Source: Hymenobacter canadensis (GTDB taxonomy: Bacteria > Bacteroidota > Bacteroidia > Cytophagales > Hymenobacteraceae). From it: DNA of 64,000 nt. Made by a program: the position numbers and the translations under genes. Shown here piece by piece: positions 20,063 through 29,094 of the stretch. Numbering within the stretch: position 1 is the stretch's first letter; each line of letters starts with the position of its first letter. Location of the stretch: positions 2,356,001 through 2,420,000 of the forward strand of contig NZ_CP114767.1 in the NCBI RefSeq assembly GCF_027359925.1, read 5' to 3'. The notes beneath the pieces were generated by a model that was not told the DNA's origin, did not search any database, and saw only the letters and a list, made by a program, of their open reading frames with translations.

Positions 20063-21301
20063 ATGTCCAGTTCCCTGCCCGACCCACGCCAGCTTTCCAT
20101 CCACGACTACACCTACCAGCTCCCGCCCGAGCGTATCGCGCCCGAGCCCCTGGCCCAGCGCGACCAGTCGCAACTGCTGCTGAGCCGCCAGGGCGCTATT
20201 GAAGACCGCACATTTCACGAGCTGCCGGCCGTGTTGCCGGCCGATTCGCTGCTGGTCTTCAACGATACCAAAGTGGTACGGGCCCGCCTGTTCTGCCACA
20301 AGCCCACCGGCGGCCAGATCGAGCTGTTTTGCCTGGAGCCGGTAGCGCCACACCGCGCGCTGGAGCCCGCCATGCAGCAAACCGGCTCCTGCGTCTGGAA
20401 ATGCCTGGTCGGGAATGGCAAGCGCTGGAAAACCGGGCCGGTTTTGCTGGAGTTTGAAGCCTTAGGTGCGCCGGCCACGCTCACGGCCGAGCGGCTGGAA
20501 GCCACCGCTGAAGGCTATTCACTGATTCAGTTCAGCTGGGAGCCGGCCGCGCTGCCGTTTGCCGAAGTGCTGCGCGGGGCCGGCCACCTGCCCCTCCCCC
20601 CCTACCTCAACCGCGACGACACCGCCGTAGATGCCGTGCGATACCAGACCGTGTACGCCGCCCATGAAGGCGCCGTAGCGGCTCCTACCGCCGGCCTGCA
20701 CTTCTCCGAAGCTGTGTTGGCTGAGCTGGCCGAACGCGGCCACCAGCAGGTGCGCGTGACGCTGCATGTGGGCGCCGGCACCTTCCAGCCCGTGAAAGCC
20801 GACCGCATGGACGGCCACGCTATGCACGGCGAGCCCATCAGCGTGAGCCGGGCGGTGTTGGAGCAGTTGCTGCACCATGCCCCGCGCCCTATCATTGCGG
20901 TGGGTACCACTAGTCTGCGCACGCTGGAAAGCCTTTACTGGCTGGGCGTGCAGGCCGCCCAAGGTTTACTCCCAACCGATGCCACGCCGCACGTAGGCCA
21001 GTGGCAGCCCTACGAGCCCGGCTCCGACCTGCCCACAGCCGCCGCGCTGCACGCCCTGCTACACCACCTCGACACGCAGCAGCAGGACACGCTGCACGCC
21101 ACCACGCAGCTACTCATCGCGCCCGGCTACCGATTCCGCCTTATTCAGGGATTGGTCACGAATTTTCATCAGCCCGAAAGCACCCTGCTGCTGCTGGTAG
21201 CCGCCCTGATAGGGCCGGGCTGGCGGCGCGTGTACGACCACGCCCTGGCCAGCGGCTACCGGTTCCTCAGCTACGGTGACTCCTCGCTGCTGCTGCCGTA
21301 G
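20063..21301 (+). CDS. queA: S-adenosylmethionine:tRNA ribosyltransferase-isomerase
   Basis: QueA transfers and isomerises the ribose of SAM onto preQ1 at tRNA position 34, making epoxyqueuosine. 412 residues from the ATG at 20063. Family signatures: YQLPPERIAPEPLAQRDQSQ at the N-terminus, LLVFNDTKVVRARL, GHLPLPPYLNR, RYQTVYAAHEGAVAAPTAGL, HVGAGTFQPVK, VGTTSLRTLES, and near the end NFHQPESTLLLLVAAL with a C-terminal YRFLSYGDSSLL. It has the usual length plus a small insertion around residues 95-125. It follows the methyltransferase gene by about 50 bp but has its own -7 element. Confidence 0.97.
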   Translation: MSSSLPDPRQLSIHDYTYQLPPERIAPEPLAQRDQSQLLLSRQGAIEDRTFHELPAVLPADSLLVFNDTKVVRARLFCHKPTGGQIELFCLEPVAPHRALEPAMQQTGSCVWKCLVGNGKRWKTGPVLLEFEALGAPATLTAERLEATAEGYSLIQFSWEPAALPFAEVLRGAGHLPLPPYLNRDDTAVDAVRYQTVYAAHEGAVAAPTAGLHFSEAVLAELAERGHQQVRVTLHVGAGTFQPVKADRMDGHAMHGEPISVSRAVLEQLLHHAPRPIIAVGTTSLRTLESLYWLGVQAAQGLLPTDATPHVGQWQPYEPGSDLPTAAALHALLHHLDTQQQDTLHATTQLLIAPGYRFRLIQGLVTNFHQPESTLLLLVAALIGPGWRRVYDHALASGYRFLSYGDSSLLLP

Positions 21302-21410
21302 ACAGCATTTTAGGGGCTATAAAACCCAATTCGGCAGGAGGCAGCAACCTATTTCGTGAGGCGCGTATAAGGGCTCAGGTTTACCTAAACCTCTCCTAAA
21401 ATCTGAACTC

Positions 21411-21728
21411 ATGAAAAAGATGCTCATGCTGCTCGCTGCAGCTACCTTTTCCACCGCAGCTTTCGCCCAAGGCGACAAAGTAGTTGTGCGTGATGAAGCC
21501 ACCGGTGCCAAAGCCGAAACTACTGTGCGTGACAACGGTACGGTAACAACCGAAACCCGCACCGGCCGCACGGAAGCCGGCCAGAAGGCCTATAATACCA
21601 AAGAAGACGTAAAGTACGCCGGCAAAAAGACGGGCCGTACCGTAGAGAAAGGCGCTAAAAAAGCCGGCCGTGGCATCAAGAAAGGCGCCAAAGCCGTGAA
21701 AAACAAAGCTGAGGATATCGTTGACTAA
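21411..21728 (+). CDS. Small secreted Lys/Gly-rich protein
   Basis: 105-residue protein with a clear Sec signal peptide (MKKMLMLLAAATFSTAAFA, cleavage after AFA). The mature part is hydrophilic: a Thr/Val/Glu-rich half (TTVRDNGTVTTETRTGRTE) and a strongly basic half with Lys-Gly-Ala repeats (KYAGKKTGRTVEKGAKKAGR). Similar small basic periplasmic proteins in Bacteroidota are annotated as hypothetical. It may bind polyanions, but this is a guess. A strong terminator follows at 21789. Confidence 0.75.
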   Translation: MKKMLMLLAAATFSTAAFAQGDKVVVRDEATGAKAETTVRDNGTVTTETRTGRTEAGQKAYNTKEDVKYAGKKTGRTVEKGAKKAGRGIKKGAKAVKNKAEDIVD

Positions 21729-21788
21729 CTCCCGGAATCAGTCAAAAAATCTGGATTATTCCAGACGATTCGGCTGAGGTGATTATAG

Positions 21789-21823
21789 AAAAAAAGGGCT
21801 TGCCATCTGGCAAGCCCTTTTTT
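21789..21823. terminator. Bidirectional terminator between convergent genes
   Basis: A/T-flanked stem AAAAAGGGCTTGCC / GGCAAGCCCTTTTT with loop ATCT. It serves the gene ending at 21728 (+) and the peptidase gene ending at 21901 (-). Confidence 0.93.
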
Positions 21824-21860
21824 TGTGGTGTTGCAGTGGATTACTCAGCCGGCCCTCACT

Positions 21861-21897
21861 AAATCCGTGAAATCCGACTAATCCGCAAAAATCCGTG
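21861..21897. repeat. Single arm of an iterated AATCCGTGAA word
   Basis: Three to four degenerate copies of AAATCCGTGA / AATCCG lie directly before the stop of the minus-strand peptidase gene. The same words form both arms of the element at 33524-33686. No convincing opposite arm was found here. Confidence 0.55.
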
Positions 21898-21900
21898 CTG

Positions 21901-24498
21901 CTATTGGCCCACGAAGAACAGGGCGTTGCCGAACAGCAGCTTACCGCCCTGCCAGAAGCCCCGGAACAGCGGGTTGTCGGCCATGTAGATAACCTGGCCG
22001 CGGCCCATGTCCTGGGCCCCGAACACGAACGTGTCGGTGAGCTTGCGGCGGGCCTGGCGGCCGGCGAAACCGGCGGCGTAGTTGTCGCGCTTGAGCACGC
22101 CCACGTTCCAGCCGCCTTCGCCGAGGAAGCGGTAGTTGAGGGTGTCGCGCACGAGGGCGAAGTAGGTGTCGCCGTAGCCGAAGGCCAGCGGGTGCGTGTT
22201 GTCGAGCTGCACGCGGTAAACGCTGCCCTGCACGCGTTGCCCGATCTGCTCGCGCTCGGCGTTGGCGTAGGGCTTGAGCAAACGGTAGGGGCTGGCTTTC
22301 TTGGTGGCGGAGCTGTCGGCGGGCTTTGTGCGCAGCAGAAAGTCCTTTTTGCCGGCCAGGAAGGCAGAAGCACCTTCCATGGCAATGAGGCGGCCGCCGC
22401 CACGCACCCACGTTTTGAGGGCTTCCAGCTGCCGCTCGTTGTAGATGTCGGAGTAGTCGCCATCGGGCAGAATCAGCACGTCGAACTTGGCTAAAGGCAC
22501 CGAGCGCAGGTAGTCGGAGCCCAGCACCGTAACGGGGTAGCCGATCTGCTGCTCGAAGAAGTGCCATACCTCGCCAAACGCCGTCGACGACACGCCTTCG
22601 CCGGCCACTACGGCCACGTTGGGCCGCGCCACGTTGCGCACATAGCCCGAGCCTAAGTCGGCCCCGGAGGTCGAGAAGCCCGATTTCACGGCCTGCAGCA
22701 TCACGCCCGACGAATCGGCCTGGGCGCGCACCAGCTGGTCGAATTTGGCGCCCAGCGTTTCGTTGCCGGTGCGGGTGATAACCAGCGTGCCGGGCTGGTA
22801 TTTCTGCCCTTCGGCCTCGAAGGCCCGGCCCGCCACACGCACCTTCACTTTCTGCTGCAACAGGCGGCTCAGGAACCGCACGTCCTGCAGGTTGTTCCAG
22901 CGCGCCACATAGGCGTAGGGCTGGCCAGTGGCGGCCGAGTTGTTGAGCGTGGCTTTGCTGGGGGCCTTGCCGTCGGTGGCAATCCGGTCTTTGAGGGCAT
23001 ACGATTTCAGGCCGAACGAATACGGCAGCGCCCAGGCGGTGATGTCGTAGGTCAGGGAGTCTTCCAGGGCCGGGCGGGGCTCAAACAGCACCTTTACCAG
23101 CGTGGATTTCGGCTGAAACATGCTTACTACCACGTCCTGGGCTTCCACCTGCACGTTTTCTTCTTTGCCGGAGAAGTAGTTGAAGCCGCGCGTGCGCTGG
23201 CGGCGCGGCGCGTAGCCGTACTGAATCTGCTGGCGCTCCAGGTACTGCGTGAAAGCCTTCAGCTGGCCCGGGTCGCCGGCCCCGGCCACCACGAACGTTT
23301 TGTAGGTGCCGCGCGGCTTAGTACGGGCATCATCGAAGTACTTCTTGAACTCCCGGATCAACTCGGGCTGGCGCTCGGAAGCGGCCCGGATGGTGGCCAG
23401 GCTGGCCGCGTGGTGGTGGCTGATGCGCTGGGCCAGCGTGAGCGTGTCGCCATCGGCCTTGGCGTAGCGCACGCCGGCTCGGCCCGAGCCGCCCTGCTCG
23501 TAGGTCATGCCGATGGCGCCGTTGAACGACGGATAGGTGTCGCCGTAGCTGGGGTAGAACAGGTCGTAGGTTTCGCGGGTGAAGTACAGCCAGTTATTCT
23601 TGTCGAACACTGTGCGGTTGTAGTCACCGATAACACCCTGAAACTTGCGCTGGAAATCGGTAATATCCTCGTGGTAGGGCTTGGCGGCCGGCGAGAAGTA
23701 GTACGGGTCGTCGGGGCCCATTTCGTGAAAGTCGGCGTGCACCTGGGGCAGCCATTGGTTGTAGAGCGTGAGGCGCTGGCGGCTCTCCTGCTGGGTTTGC
23801 CAGGCCCAGTCGCGGTTCAGGTCGAAGTAGTAGTGGTTGTAGCGGCCGCCGGGCCAGGGCTCGTGGTGCTCCCAGGCGTAGGGCGAGGCATTCGGCGTCT
23901 GGGCCCGCACGCGGTTGTACCACTGCGCGTACCGCTCGTGGCCGTCGGGGTTCACGCAGGGGTCAATCAGCAGCACGGTATGCTGCAGGTACTCGCGGGT
24001 TTGCTCGTTCTGGGGGTTGGCCAGGTCATACAGCACCTGCATCACGGCCTCCGACGACACGGCCTCGTTGCCGTGGATATTGTAGCTGAGCCACACCACG
24101 GCCGGAGCTTCGGTGCGGGCGGTGCCAGACTGCAGGCCGGCTAGGCGCAGGTTGTTCTGGCGGATATCGTCGAGGCGGGCCAGGTTTTCGGGCGTCCCGA
24201 CCTGCACCACTTCCAGCGGGCGGTTTTCGTAGGTACTGCCGTAGGGCTGGACGCGCATGCGGCCGGTGGAGTGGGCCGACACATGCTCTACGTAGCGCAG
24301 CAGCGTGGCGTGCGGCGTGAAGCGGGCGCCCAGCTCATAGCCCAGAAACTGGGCGGGCGTGAGCAGCGCGCCGGTTTCGGCAGAGGTGGCGGGCGTGGTC
24401 TGGGCGGTGGCCGGCAGCATGGCCGGGCCGCCCAGAAGCGCCAGCCCGCAGGCTAGCATAGCAGTAAGCCTACGGGGGAGGCGGTACACTTCTCTCAT
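21901..24498 (-). CDS. Secreted M14-family zinc carboxypeptidase
   Basis: Exported metallopeptidase of 865 residues. The N-terminal signal spans residues 1-33 (MLACGLALLGGPAMLPATAQ). The M14 zinc ligands are seen as H142 and E145 in YNIHGNEAVSSE, with CVNPDGHERY downstream and the third ligand probably in VHADFHEMGPDD. The M14 domain occupies roughly residues 45-390. The C-terminal half contains a class I glutamine-amidotransferase-like fold, suggested by VLILPDGDYSD and GGGRLIAMEGASAFLAGKK around residues 690-740. This two-part layout is common among large Bacteroidota M14 peptidases. The substrate is probably extracellular peptides. A short first segment (MREVYRLPRR) before the hydrophobic core is slightly long; a start at the Met near residue 14 is possible. 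Confidence 0.92.
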   Translation of the reverse strand: MREVYRLPRRLTAMLACGLALLGGPAMLPATAQTTPATSAETGALLTPAQFLGYELGARFTPHATLLRYVEHVSAHSTGRMRVQPYGSTYENRPLEVVQVGTPENLARLDDIRQNNLRLAGLQSGTARTEAPAVVWLSYNIHGNEAVSSEAVMQVLYDLANPQNEQTREYLQHTVLLIDPCVNPDGHERYAQWYNRVRAQTPNASPYAWEHHEPWPGGRYNHYYFDLNRDWAWQTQQESRQRLTLYNQWLPQVHADFHEMGPDDPYYFSPAAKPYHEDITDFQRKFQGVIGDYNRTVFDKNNWLYFTRETYDLFYPSYGDTYPSFNGAIGMTYEQGGSGRAGVRYAKADGDTLTLAQRISHHHAASLATIRAASERQPELIREFKKYFDDARTKPRGTYKTFVVAGAGDPGQLKAFTQYLERQQIQYGYAPRRQRTRGFNYFSGKEENVQVEAQDVVVSMFQPKSTLVKVLFEPRPALEDSLTYDITAWALPYSFGLKSYALKDRIATDGKAPSKATLNNSAATGQPYAYVARWNNLQDVRFLSRLLQQKVKVRVAGRAFEAEGQKYQPGTLVITRTGNETLGAKFDQLVRAQADSSGVMLQAVKSGFSTSGADLGSGYVRNVARPNVAVVAGEGVSSTAFGEVWHFFEQQIGYPVTVLGSDYLRSVPLAKFDVLILPDGDYSDIYNERQLEALKTWVRGGGRLIAMEGASAFLAGKKDFLLRTKPADSSATKKASPYRLLKPYANAEREQIGQRVQGSVYRVQLDNTHPLAFGYGDTYFALVRDTLNYRFLGEGGWNVGVLKRDNYAAGFAGRQARRKLTDTFVFGAQDMGRGQVIYMADNPLFRGFWQGGKLLFGNALFFVGQ

Positions 24499-24646
24499 CA
24501 GGTAGCGGAAAGGATTGGAGGCGGCAAGGTAAGCAGCGGGTTACAGAAGCCGCGAATTCGCTGAAAGTCCGGATTACAACTATAAAGTTGCGCAGCCTGT
24601 GGTAGTTTGGGGTGTCTGTTAGCCGTTCCTTTTCTCTCCCCCCCCC

Positions 24647-26566
24647 ATGACCCACTCCTACTTCCGTTCGGCGCTGCTGGCGGGAATCCTGCTGGCGGCT
24701 GCCGCCCCGGCCCGTGCCCAGCTCGTTACGCCCGCTGAAAAAGCCTATCAGGCCCAAATGATGGCCGATACGCTCTACATCCGGCAGCACTACACCAAAA
24801 CGGAATACCAGATTCCGATGCGCGACGGCCGCAAGCTCTACACCATCGTGTACGCGCCCAACGACGCCGGCCAGGTAAAATACCCGATTATGCTCAACCG
24901 CACACCCTACGCGGTGGGCCCCTACGGCCCGGGCACCTACAAGAAAGTGCTGGGCCCGAGCAGCACTATGATGCGCGACGGCTACATCTTCGCCTACCAG
25001 GACGTGCGCGGCCGCTACATGTCGGAGGGCGAGTTTGTGGATATGCGGCCGGAAAAGGACACGCACAACGGCAAAAACGACATCGACGAGGGCACTGACA
25101 CCTTCGACACCATTGCGTGGCTGCTGAAAAACGGACCCAAAAACAACGGCCGCGTGGGCCAGTGGGGCATCAGCTACCCCGGCTTCTACACCGCCGCCGG
25201 CCTGCTCAGCCGCCACCCGGCCCTGAAAGCCGCCTCGCCCCAGGCCCCCATTGCCGATTGGTTCTGGGACGACTTCCACCACAACGGCGCGTTTTTCCTG
25301 CCCCACGCCTTCAACTTCTACGCCAGCTTCGGGCTGCCGCGCCCCACCCCTACGCCCACCGGCAACCCCGGCTTCAAGCACGGCACCCCCGACGGCTACG
25401 ACTTCTTCCTGAAGATGGGGCCGCTGAAAAACGCCGACGCGCAGTATTACAAAGGCCAGGTGGCATTCTGGAAGGATTTGATGAGCCACCCCAACTACGA
25501 CCAGTTCTGGCAGGAGCGCAACCTGCGCCCGCACCTCAAAAACCTAAACAAAGGCACCGCCATCCTCACGGTAGGCGGATTCAATGATGCCGAGGACCTG
25601 TTTGGGGCCCTGGAAATCTACAAGAGCATCGAGCGGCAGAACCCCGGCCAGCGCAACGGACTCGTGATGGGGCCGTGGGTGCACGGAGGCTGGGCCCGTG
25701 GCCTAGGCGAGCTGGTCGGCAACGTCGATTACGGCCCGTCGCCGTCGCAGTACTACCAGACGGAAATAGAGGCGCCCTTCTTCAAGGCCAACCTGAAAGA
25801 TGGCAAGCCCGCCGCCACGCCCGAAGCCACGGTTTTTGAAAGCGGCACCAACCGCTGGCGCACCTTCGATGCCTGGCCGCCCAAAGAGTCCAAGGAAAAG
25901 GTGCTGTACTTTCAGCCCAGCGGCATGATTTCGTTTGAGAAGCCTGCCAGCGGCGCCGAGTTCGACCAGTACCTGAGCGACCCGACCCACCCGGTACCTT
26001 CCAACGAAAACATGGCCACCGGCATGACCCGGGAGTACATGACCGACGACCAGCGCTTCGCCTCGCGCCGCCCCGACGTGCTGACCTACCAGACCGACGT
26101 ACTGACCGAGGACATGACGCTGGCCGGCCCCATCCAGGCCCTGCTGCAGGTGGCCACCACCGGCACCGACGCCGACTGGGTGGTGAAAATTATCGACGTG
26201 TACCCGAACGATACGCCCGACAACCCGCGCCTGCTGCCCAACGTGCGCCTCGGCGGCTACCAGCAGATGGTGCGCTCCGAGGTGATGCGCGGCCGCTTCC
26301 GCAACAGCTTCGAGAAGCCCGAGGCCTTCGTGCCAGGCCAAGTGACGGCCGTGCCCTTCACGGTGCAGGACCTGTGCCACACCTTCCGCAAGGGCCACCG
26401 CCTGATGGTGCAAGTGCAAAGCACCTGGTTCCCGATGGTGGACCGCAACCCGCAGAACTTCGTGCCCAACATCTTTGAGGCCGATGCCAAGGACTTCCAG
26501 ACGGCCACGCACCGCCTTTACCACTCGCCGCAGCACGCTTCGCAGCTCACCCTAAAAGTGCTGTAG
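24647..26566 (+). CDS. Secreted CocE/NonD-family hydrolase (X-Pro dipeptidyl-peptidase fold)
   Basis: Alpha/beta-hydrolase of 639 residues with a Sec signal peptide (residues 1-24, ending ARAQ). The catalytic serine is S176 in VGQWGISYPGF (GxSxxG). Asp in GGFNDAEDLFG and His in GPWVHGGW complete a plausible triad. The C-terminal third is the jelly-roll of the CocE/NonD family (FRNSFEKPEAFVPGQ, HRLMVQVQSTWFPMVDRNPQ). Family members are X-Pro peptidases, cephalosporin acylases or esterases, so the substrate cannot be read from sequence. It is divergent from the M14 carboxypeptidase across a 148-bp spacer; both are exported hydrolases. Confidence 0.93.
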   Translation: MTHSYFRSALLAGILLAAAAPARAQLVTPAEKAYQAQMMADTLYIRQHYTKTEYQIPMRDGRKLYTIVYAPNDAGQVKYPIMLNRTPYAVGPYGPGTYKKVLGPSSTMMRDGYIFAYQDVRGRYMSEGEFVDMRPEKDTHNGKNDIDEGTDTFDTIAWLLKNGPKNNGRVGQWGISYPGFYTAAGLLSRHPALKAASPQAPIADWFWDDFHHNGAFFLPHAFNFYASFGLPRPTPTPTGNPGFKHGTPDGYDFFLKMGPLKNADAQYYKGQVAFWKDLMSHPNYDQFWQERNLRPHLKNLNKGTAILTVGGFNDAEDLFGALEIYKSIERQNPGQRNGLVMGPWVHGGWARGLGELVGNVDYGPSPSQYYQTEIEAPFFKANLKDGKPAATPEATVFESGTNRWRTFDAWPPKESKEKVLYFQPSGMISFEKPASGAEFDQYLSDPTHPVPSNENMATGMTREYMTDDQRFASRRPDVLTYQTDVLTEDMTLAGPIQALLQVATTGTDADWVVKIIDVYPNDTPDNPRLLPNVRLGGYQQMVRSEVMRGRFRNSFEKPEAFVPGQVTAVPFTVQDLCHTFRKGHRLMVQVQSTWFPMVDRNPQNFVPNIFEADAKDFQTATHRLYHSPQHASQLTLKVL

Positions 26567-26580
26567 GCCAGCTGTAGGCC

Positions 26581-26626
26581 ATAAGAAAAAAGCTCCTCAG
26601 CCAGTGCTGAGGAGCTTTTTTCTTAT
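26581..26626. terminator. Strong bidirectional terminator
   Basis: A perfect 21-bp stem from ATAAGAAAAAAGCTCCTCAG... to its complement around a CAGT loop, lying between convergent genes ending at 26566 (+) and 26639 (-). Confidence 0.95.
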
Positions 26627-26638
26627 GGTAGCCGGACG

Positions 26639-26896
26639 CTAGAAGCGGGCCACGTTGTTGTAGTCGAAGCTCTCTTCCAGCTCCTTTTCCTCCAGCTCAT
26701 ACAGCACCACTTCCGCTACGCCGCGGCCAAACAGGCTTACGCCGGCATTCAGTACGCCAAGCGCCACGGTGCCCGCCAGCACCCAATCGCTGCCGTGCTC
26801 TTTTTTCTGACCGGCCCATTGCACCAGGCAGGCCCCACAGCCAATAAGTGCCAGCCCGGCCGGGGCAAACAGCAGCCATTTTTTCTTGTGCGTCAT
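26639..26896 (-). CDS. Small two-helix membrane protein, function unknown
   Basis: 85 residues. A short basic start (MTHKKK) precedes a first hydrophobic helix containing two Cys (GLALIGCGACLVQWAG), a polar loop, a second helix (VLAGTVALGVLNAGVSLFG) and an acidic C-terminus (ELEEKELEESFDYN). By the positive-inside rule the N-terminus is probably cytoplasmic. No family is recognised. A strong terminator follows and nothing overlaps it on the other strand, which supports it as a real gene. Confidence 0.65.
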   Translation of the reverse strand: MTHKKKWLLFAPAGLALIGCGACLVQWAGQKKEHGSDWVLAGTVALGVLNAGVSLFGRGVAEVVLYELEEKELEESFDYNNVARF

Positions 26897-26993
26897 CGGG
26901 AAAAGGAAGTTAGCGGGAGGGAATTTTATGGGACAATGAAGGTAAGCACGAAAGCGCTGGAAAAACCGTGCCGACGTGCTTTATTTCCAATCG

Positions 26994-27001
26994 TACCTTT
27001 G
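26994..27001 (+). promoter_or_regulatory. -7 element upstream of the 155-residue unknown gene
   Basis: TACCTTTG, exact TAnnTTTG, 103 bases before the ATG at 27105; the leader contains no recognised structure. Confidence 0.5.
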
Positions 27002-27104
27002 CCGCGCAGGGTTACAGAATCTCCTGTCTGGTTTCCTGCTTTTTATTCCCAGTACCCGCCAGCGGCCTTATTCAGGGCGTTGGCGCCACTCCTGCCCTGC
27101 TCCT

Positions 27105-27572
27105 ATGTCTGCATTCGAAGAGTTACTCCACGCAGCGTTTCGCCGCGCGCCCAATCCGGCCCACTTCCTCACGCCTGCCACCCTTGCGGCCTACACCGAG
27201 CTGCAGCAGGCCCCGGCCCGCGACCTGTCGTTTCGGTTTGAGCGGGTGCGGCTGGCTACGGCCATGAGCATCCTGCAGCTACTCGCCGACCTCGGCGACA
27301 ACGACGACAGCCGCAAAGTGGTAGACGCCCTGCTCCGCGCCCTGCAGGCCCGCTCCATCGCCGAAATCGACAATGTGATGCACAAGGAAGCCAAAGCCTT
27401 CGAGCGCCTCTATACCAACCTCTACGTCAACGACGAGGGCGAGCTGCTGCTGAACCTGTTCGAGCGCACCCTCGATGCCGACTCCCAGGCCCTGATGGAC
27501 GACGTCATCCGGGAAGCTACTGAGCTGGCCGGCACCCTGGATTTTGAGCGCGACGAAGACGACTACGAATAA
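27105..27572 (+). CDS. Helical cytosolic protein, function unknown
   Basis: 155 residues from the ATG at 27105; in-frame codons further upstream lack a start context and would add a non-conserved-looking leader. It looks all-helical and acidic: FEELLHAAFRR, ATAMSILQLLADLGDNDD, DALLRALQARSIAEIDNVM, AFERLYTNLYVNDEGELL and the end FERDEDDYE. No signal, membrane segment or catalytic motif. No family recognised. It stands alone between a promoter-like element and a terminator. Confidence 0.7.
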   Translation: MSAFEELLHAAFRRAPNPAHFLTPATLAAYTELQQAPARDLSFRFERVRLATAMSILQLLADLGDNDDSRKVVDALLRALQARSIAEIDNVMHKEAKAFERLYTNLYVNDEGELLLNLFERTLDADSQALMDDVIREATELAGTLDFERDEDDYE

Positions 27573-27611
27573 GCGCGTCGACTGGACCTTGAACAGCCGG
27601 TTGATTGACAA

Positions 27612-27645
27612 AAAAAGCCGCTCCACGAATGTGGGGCGGCTTTTT
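27612..27645. terminator. Bidirectional terminator between convergent genes
   Basis: Stem AAAAAGCCGCtCCAC / GTGGgGCGGCTTTTT, loop GAAT, between genes ending at 27572 (+) and 27669 (-). Confidence 0.9.
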
Positions 27646-27668
27646 AATGCGCTTAAGCCTAGGTCGGG

Positions 27669-29075
27669 CTAGTAGCCGGGATTCTGTACCAGGTTCGGGT
27701 TCAGGTCGGTTTCGCGCTTTGGAATCGGCAGCACCAGGATGTTGCTGGTGATGGGAACAACAACTGGCGGCGTGGTAGCCGTCACGATGTTGGTGCCGGT
27801 GCGCTTCAGATCATGCAGGCGGAAACCTTCAAACGCCAGTTCCAGCTGCCGCTCCCGCAGAATGGTGTTCAGCGTGAGCGTGGCGGCCGTCAGCGGCGTA
27901 GCGCCCGACCGGGCCCGGACGCGGTTGACATCAGCCAGCGCCGTAACGGCATCACCCGCCCGAAAAGCCGTTTCGGCCCGGATCAGGTACATCTCCGCTA
28001 AGCGAATGATCGGAATGTTCTGGCCGAAAGCCGTGTACTTGCCGGAGCGCAGCTGGCCGGCCGGGCGGTTGGTGCCTGTGCCCACATAGATGAGCTGCGA
28101 GCGGCCGCGTGCGTCGGTCTCTTCATACTGACTGGCAAAAGCGGTCAGCACCTGAATATCGCCGCGGCCCTGCTGGCCGATGTTGGAAAACAACGTGGCC
28201 AGACCTTCGTTGGCCGTACCGGCGTTGTTCTGGTCGTTTTGCTGAATTTCCAGCAGTGTTTCCGACGTGTTACGACCCGTGAAAACCGACTGCAACGTAG
28301 GGGACAAGGTTTTGCCGCTGCCGGTAATCACGTCGTTGGCCTGCGTGCGGGCGGCGGCGAAGTTGCCTTGCTGCAGGTACACGCGCGCCAGCAGCGCCTT
28401 GGCCGTAAACTGGGAAGCATACGTGCCGTTGTTGGCGGGCAGCAGCGTAGCGGCCTGCGTCAGATCGGCAATTATCTGGGTGTAAACGGCCTCTACCGAA
28501 GCGCGTGAGCCCAGCACCGAGGCCTCCTGAATGGTTTTAACCGGCACCAAGCTGATCGGAACGCCCGGCTGCGAGTTGTTGGCGCCTGCCACATACTGGT
28601 TGGCGTACAGGCGTACCAGCTCGAAGTACATGATGGCCCGGATGAAGCGGGCTTCGCCTTCGTAGCGCGACTTCAGGCTGGGCGTAGCCACCACCGGCAG
28701 CGCGTCGATGATCAGGTTGCTCTGGTTGATGGACTGATAGGCCGACTGCCAGATCTGCGCGGCCGTGGCGTTGTCGGAGTTGGTGAGGCGGCGGGCCAGC
28801 TGCCGGAAGTTGGCAAACGTTCCCTGGAAGTTGATGTAGCCGTCGGCAGCCATCAGTTCCGGCGTCAGGATCAGGTTGGTACCGTACAGGTTAGAACCGC
28901 CAATGGTGGCGTACAGGCCCACCACAGCACTGGTTACGTTGGCCTCCGTCGACAGTGCCGTGCTGGCATCAATCGACTGGAAGGGTTCAATGTCAAGCTT
29001 CTTGTCGCACGAGCCCAGGCCCAGCGTCAGGCCCAACGCGGCGAGGGCGGCCGACCGAAAAAATATCGTTTTCAT
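27669..29075 (-). CDS. SusD/RagB-family nutrient-binding outer-membrane lipoprotein
   Basis: Surface lipoprotein of 468 residues that caps the SusC-type transporter encoded just upstream (19-bp gap). Lipoprotein signal with Cys near residue 23 (TLGLGSCDKKLDIEP). The family's helical TPR-like core is visible: ATIGGSNLYG, AIMYFELVRLYANQYV, FTAKALLARVYLQQGNF, and the C-terminal conserved block LRERQLELAFEGFRLHDLKR, ending in NLVQNPGY-like residues. It is the second gene of a susC-susD operon. No polysaccharide-degrading enzyme is adjacent, so the substrate is unknown. Confidence 0.96.
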   Translation of the reverse strand: MKTIFFRSAALAALGLTLGLGSCDKKLDIEPFQSIDASTALSTEANVTSAVVGLYATIGGSNLYGTNLILTPELMAADGYINFQGTFANFRQLARRLTNSDNATAAQIWQSAYQSINQSNLIIDALPVVATPSLKSRYEGEARFIRAIMYFELVRLYANQYVAGANNSQPGVPISLVPVKTIQEASVLGSRASVEAVYTQIIADLTQAATLLPANNGTYASQFTAKALLARVYLQQGNFAAARTQANDVITGSGKTLSPTLQSVFTGRNTSETLLEIQQNDQNNAGTANEGLATLFSNIGQQGRGDIQVLTAFASQYEETDARGRSQLIYVGTGTNRPAGQLRSGKYTAFGQNIPIIRLAEMYLIRAETAFRAGDAVTALADVNRVRARSGATPLTAATLTLNTILRERQLELAFEGFRLHDLKRTGTNIVTATTPPVVVPITSNILVLPIPKRETDLNPNLVQNPGY

Positions 29076-29094
29076 GGAAAGTGTCAGTTAGAAA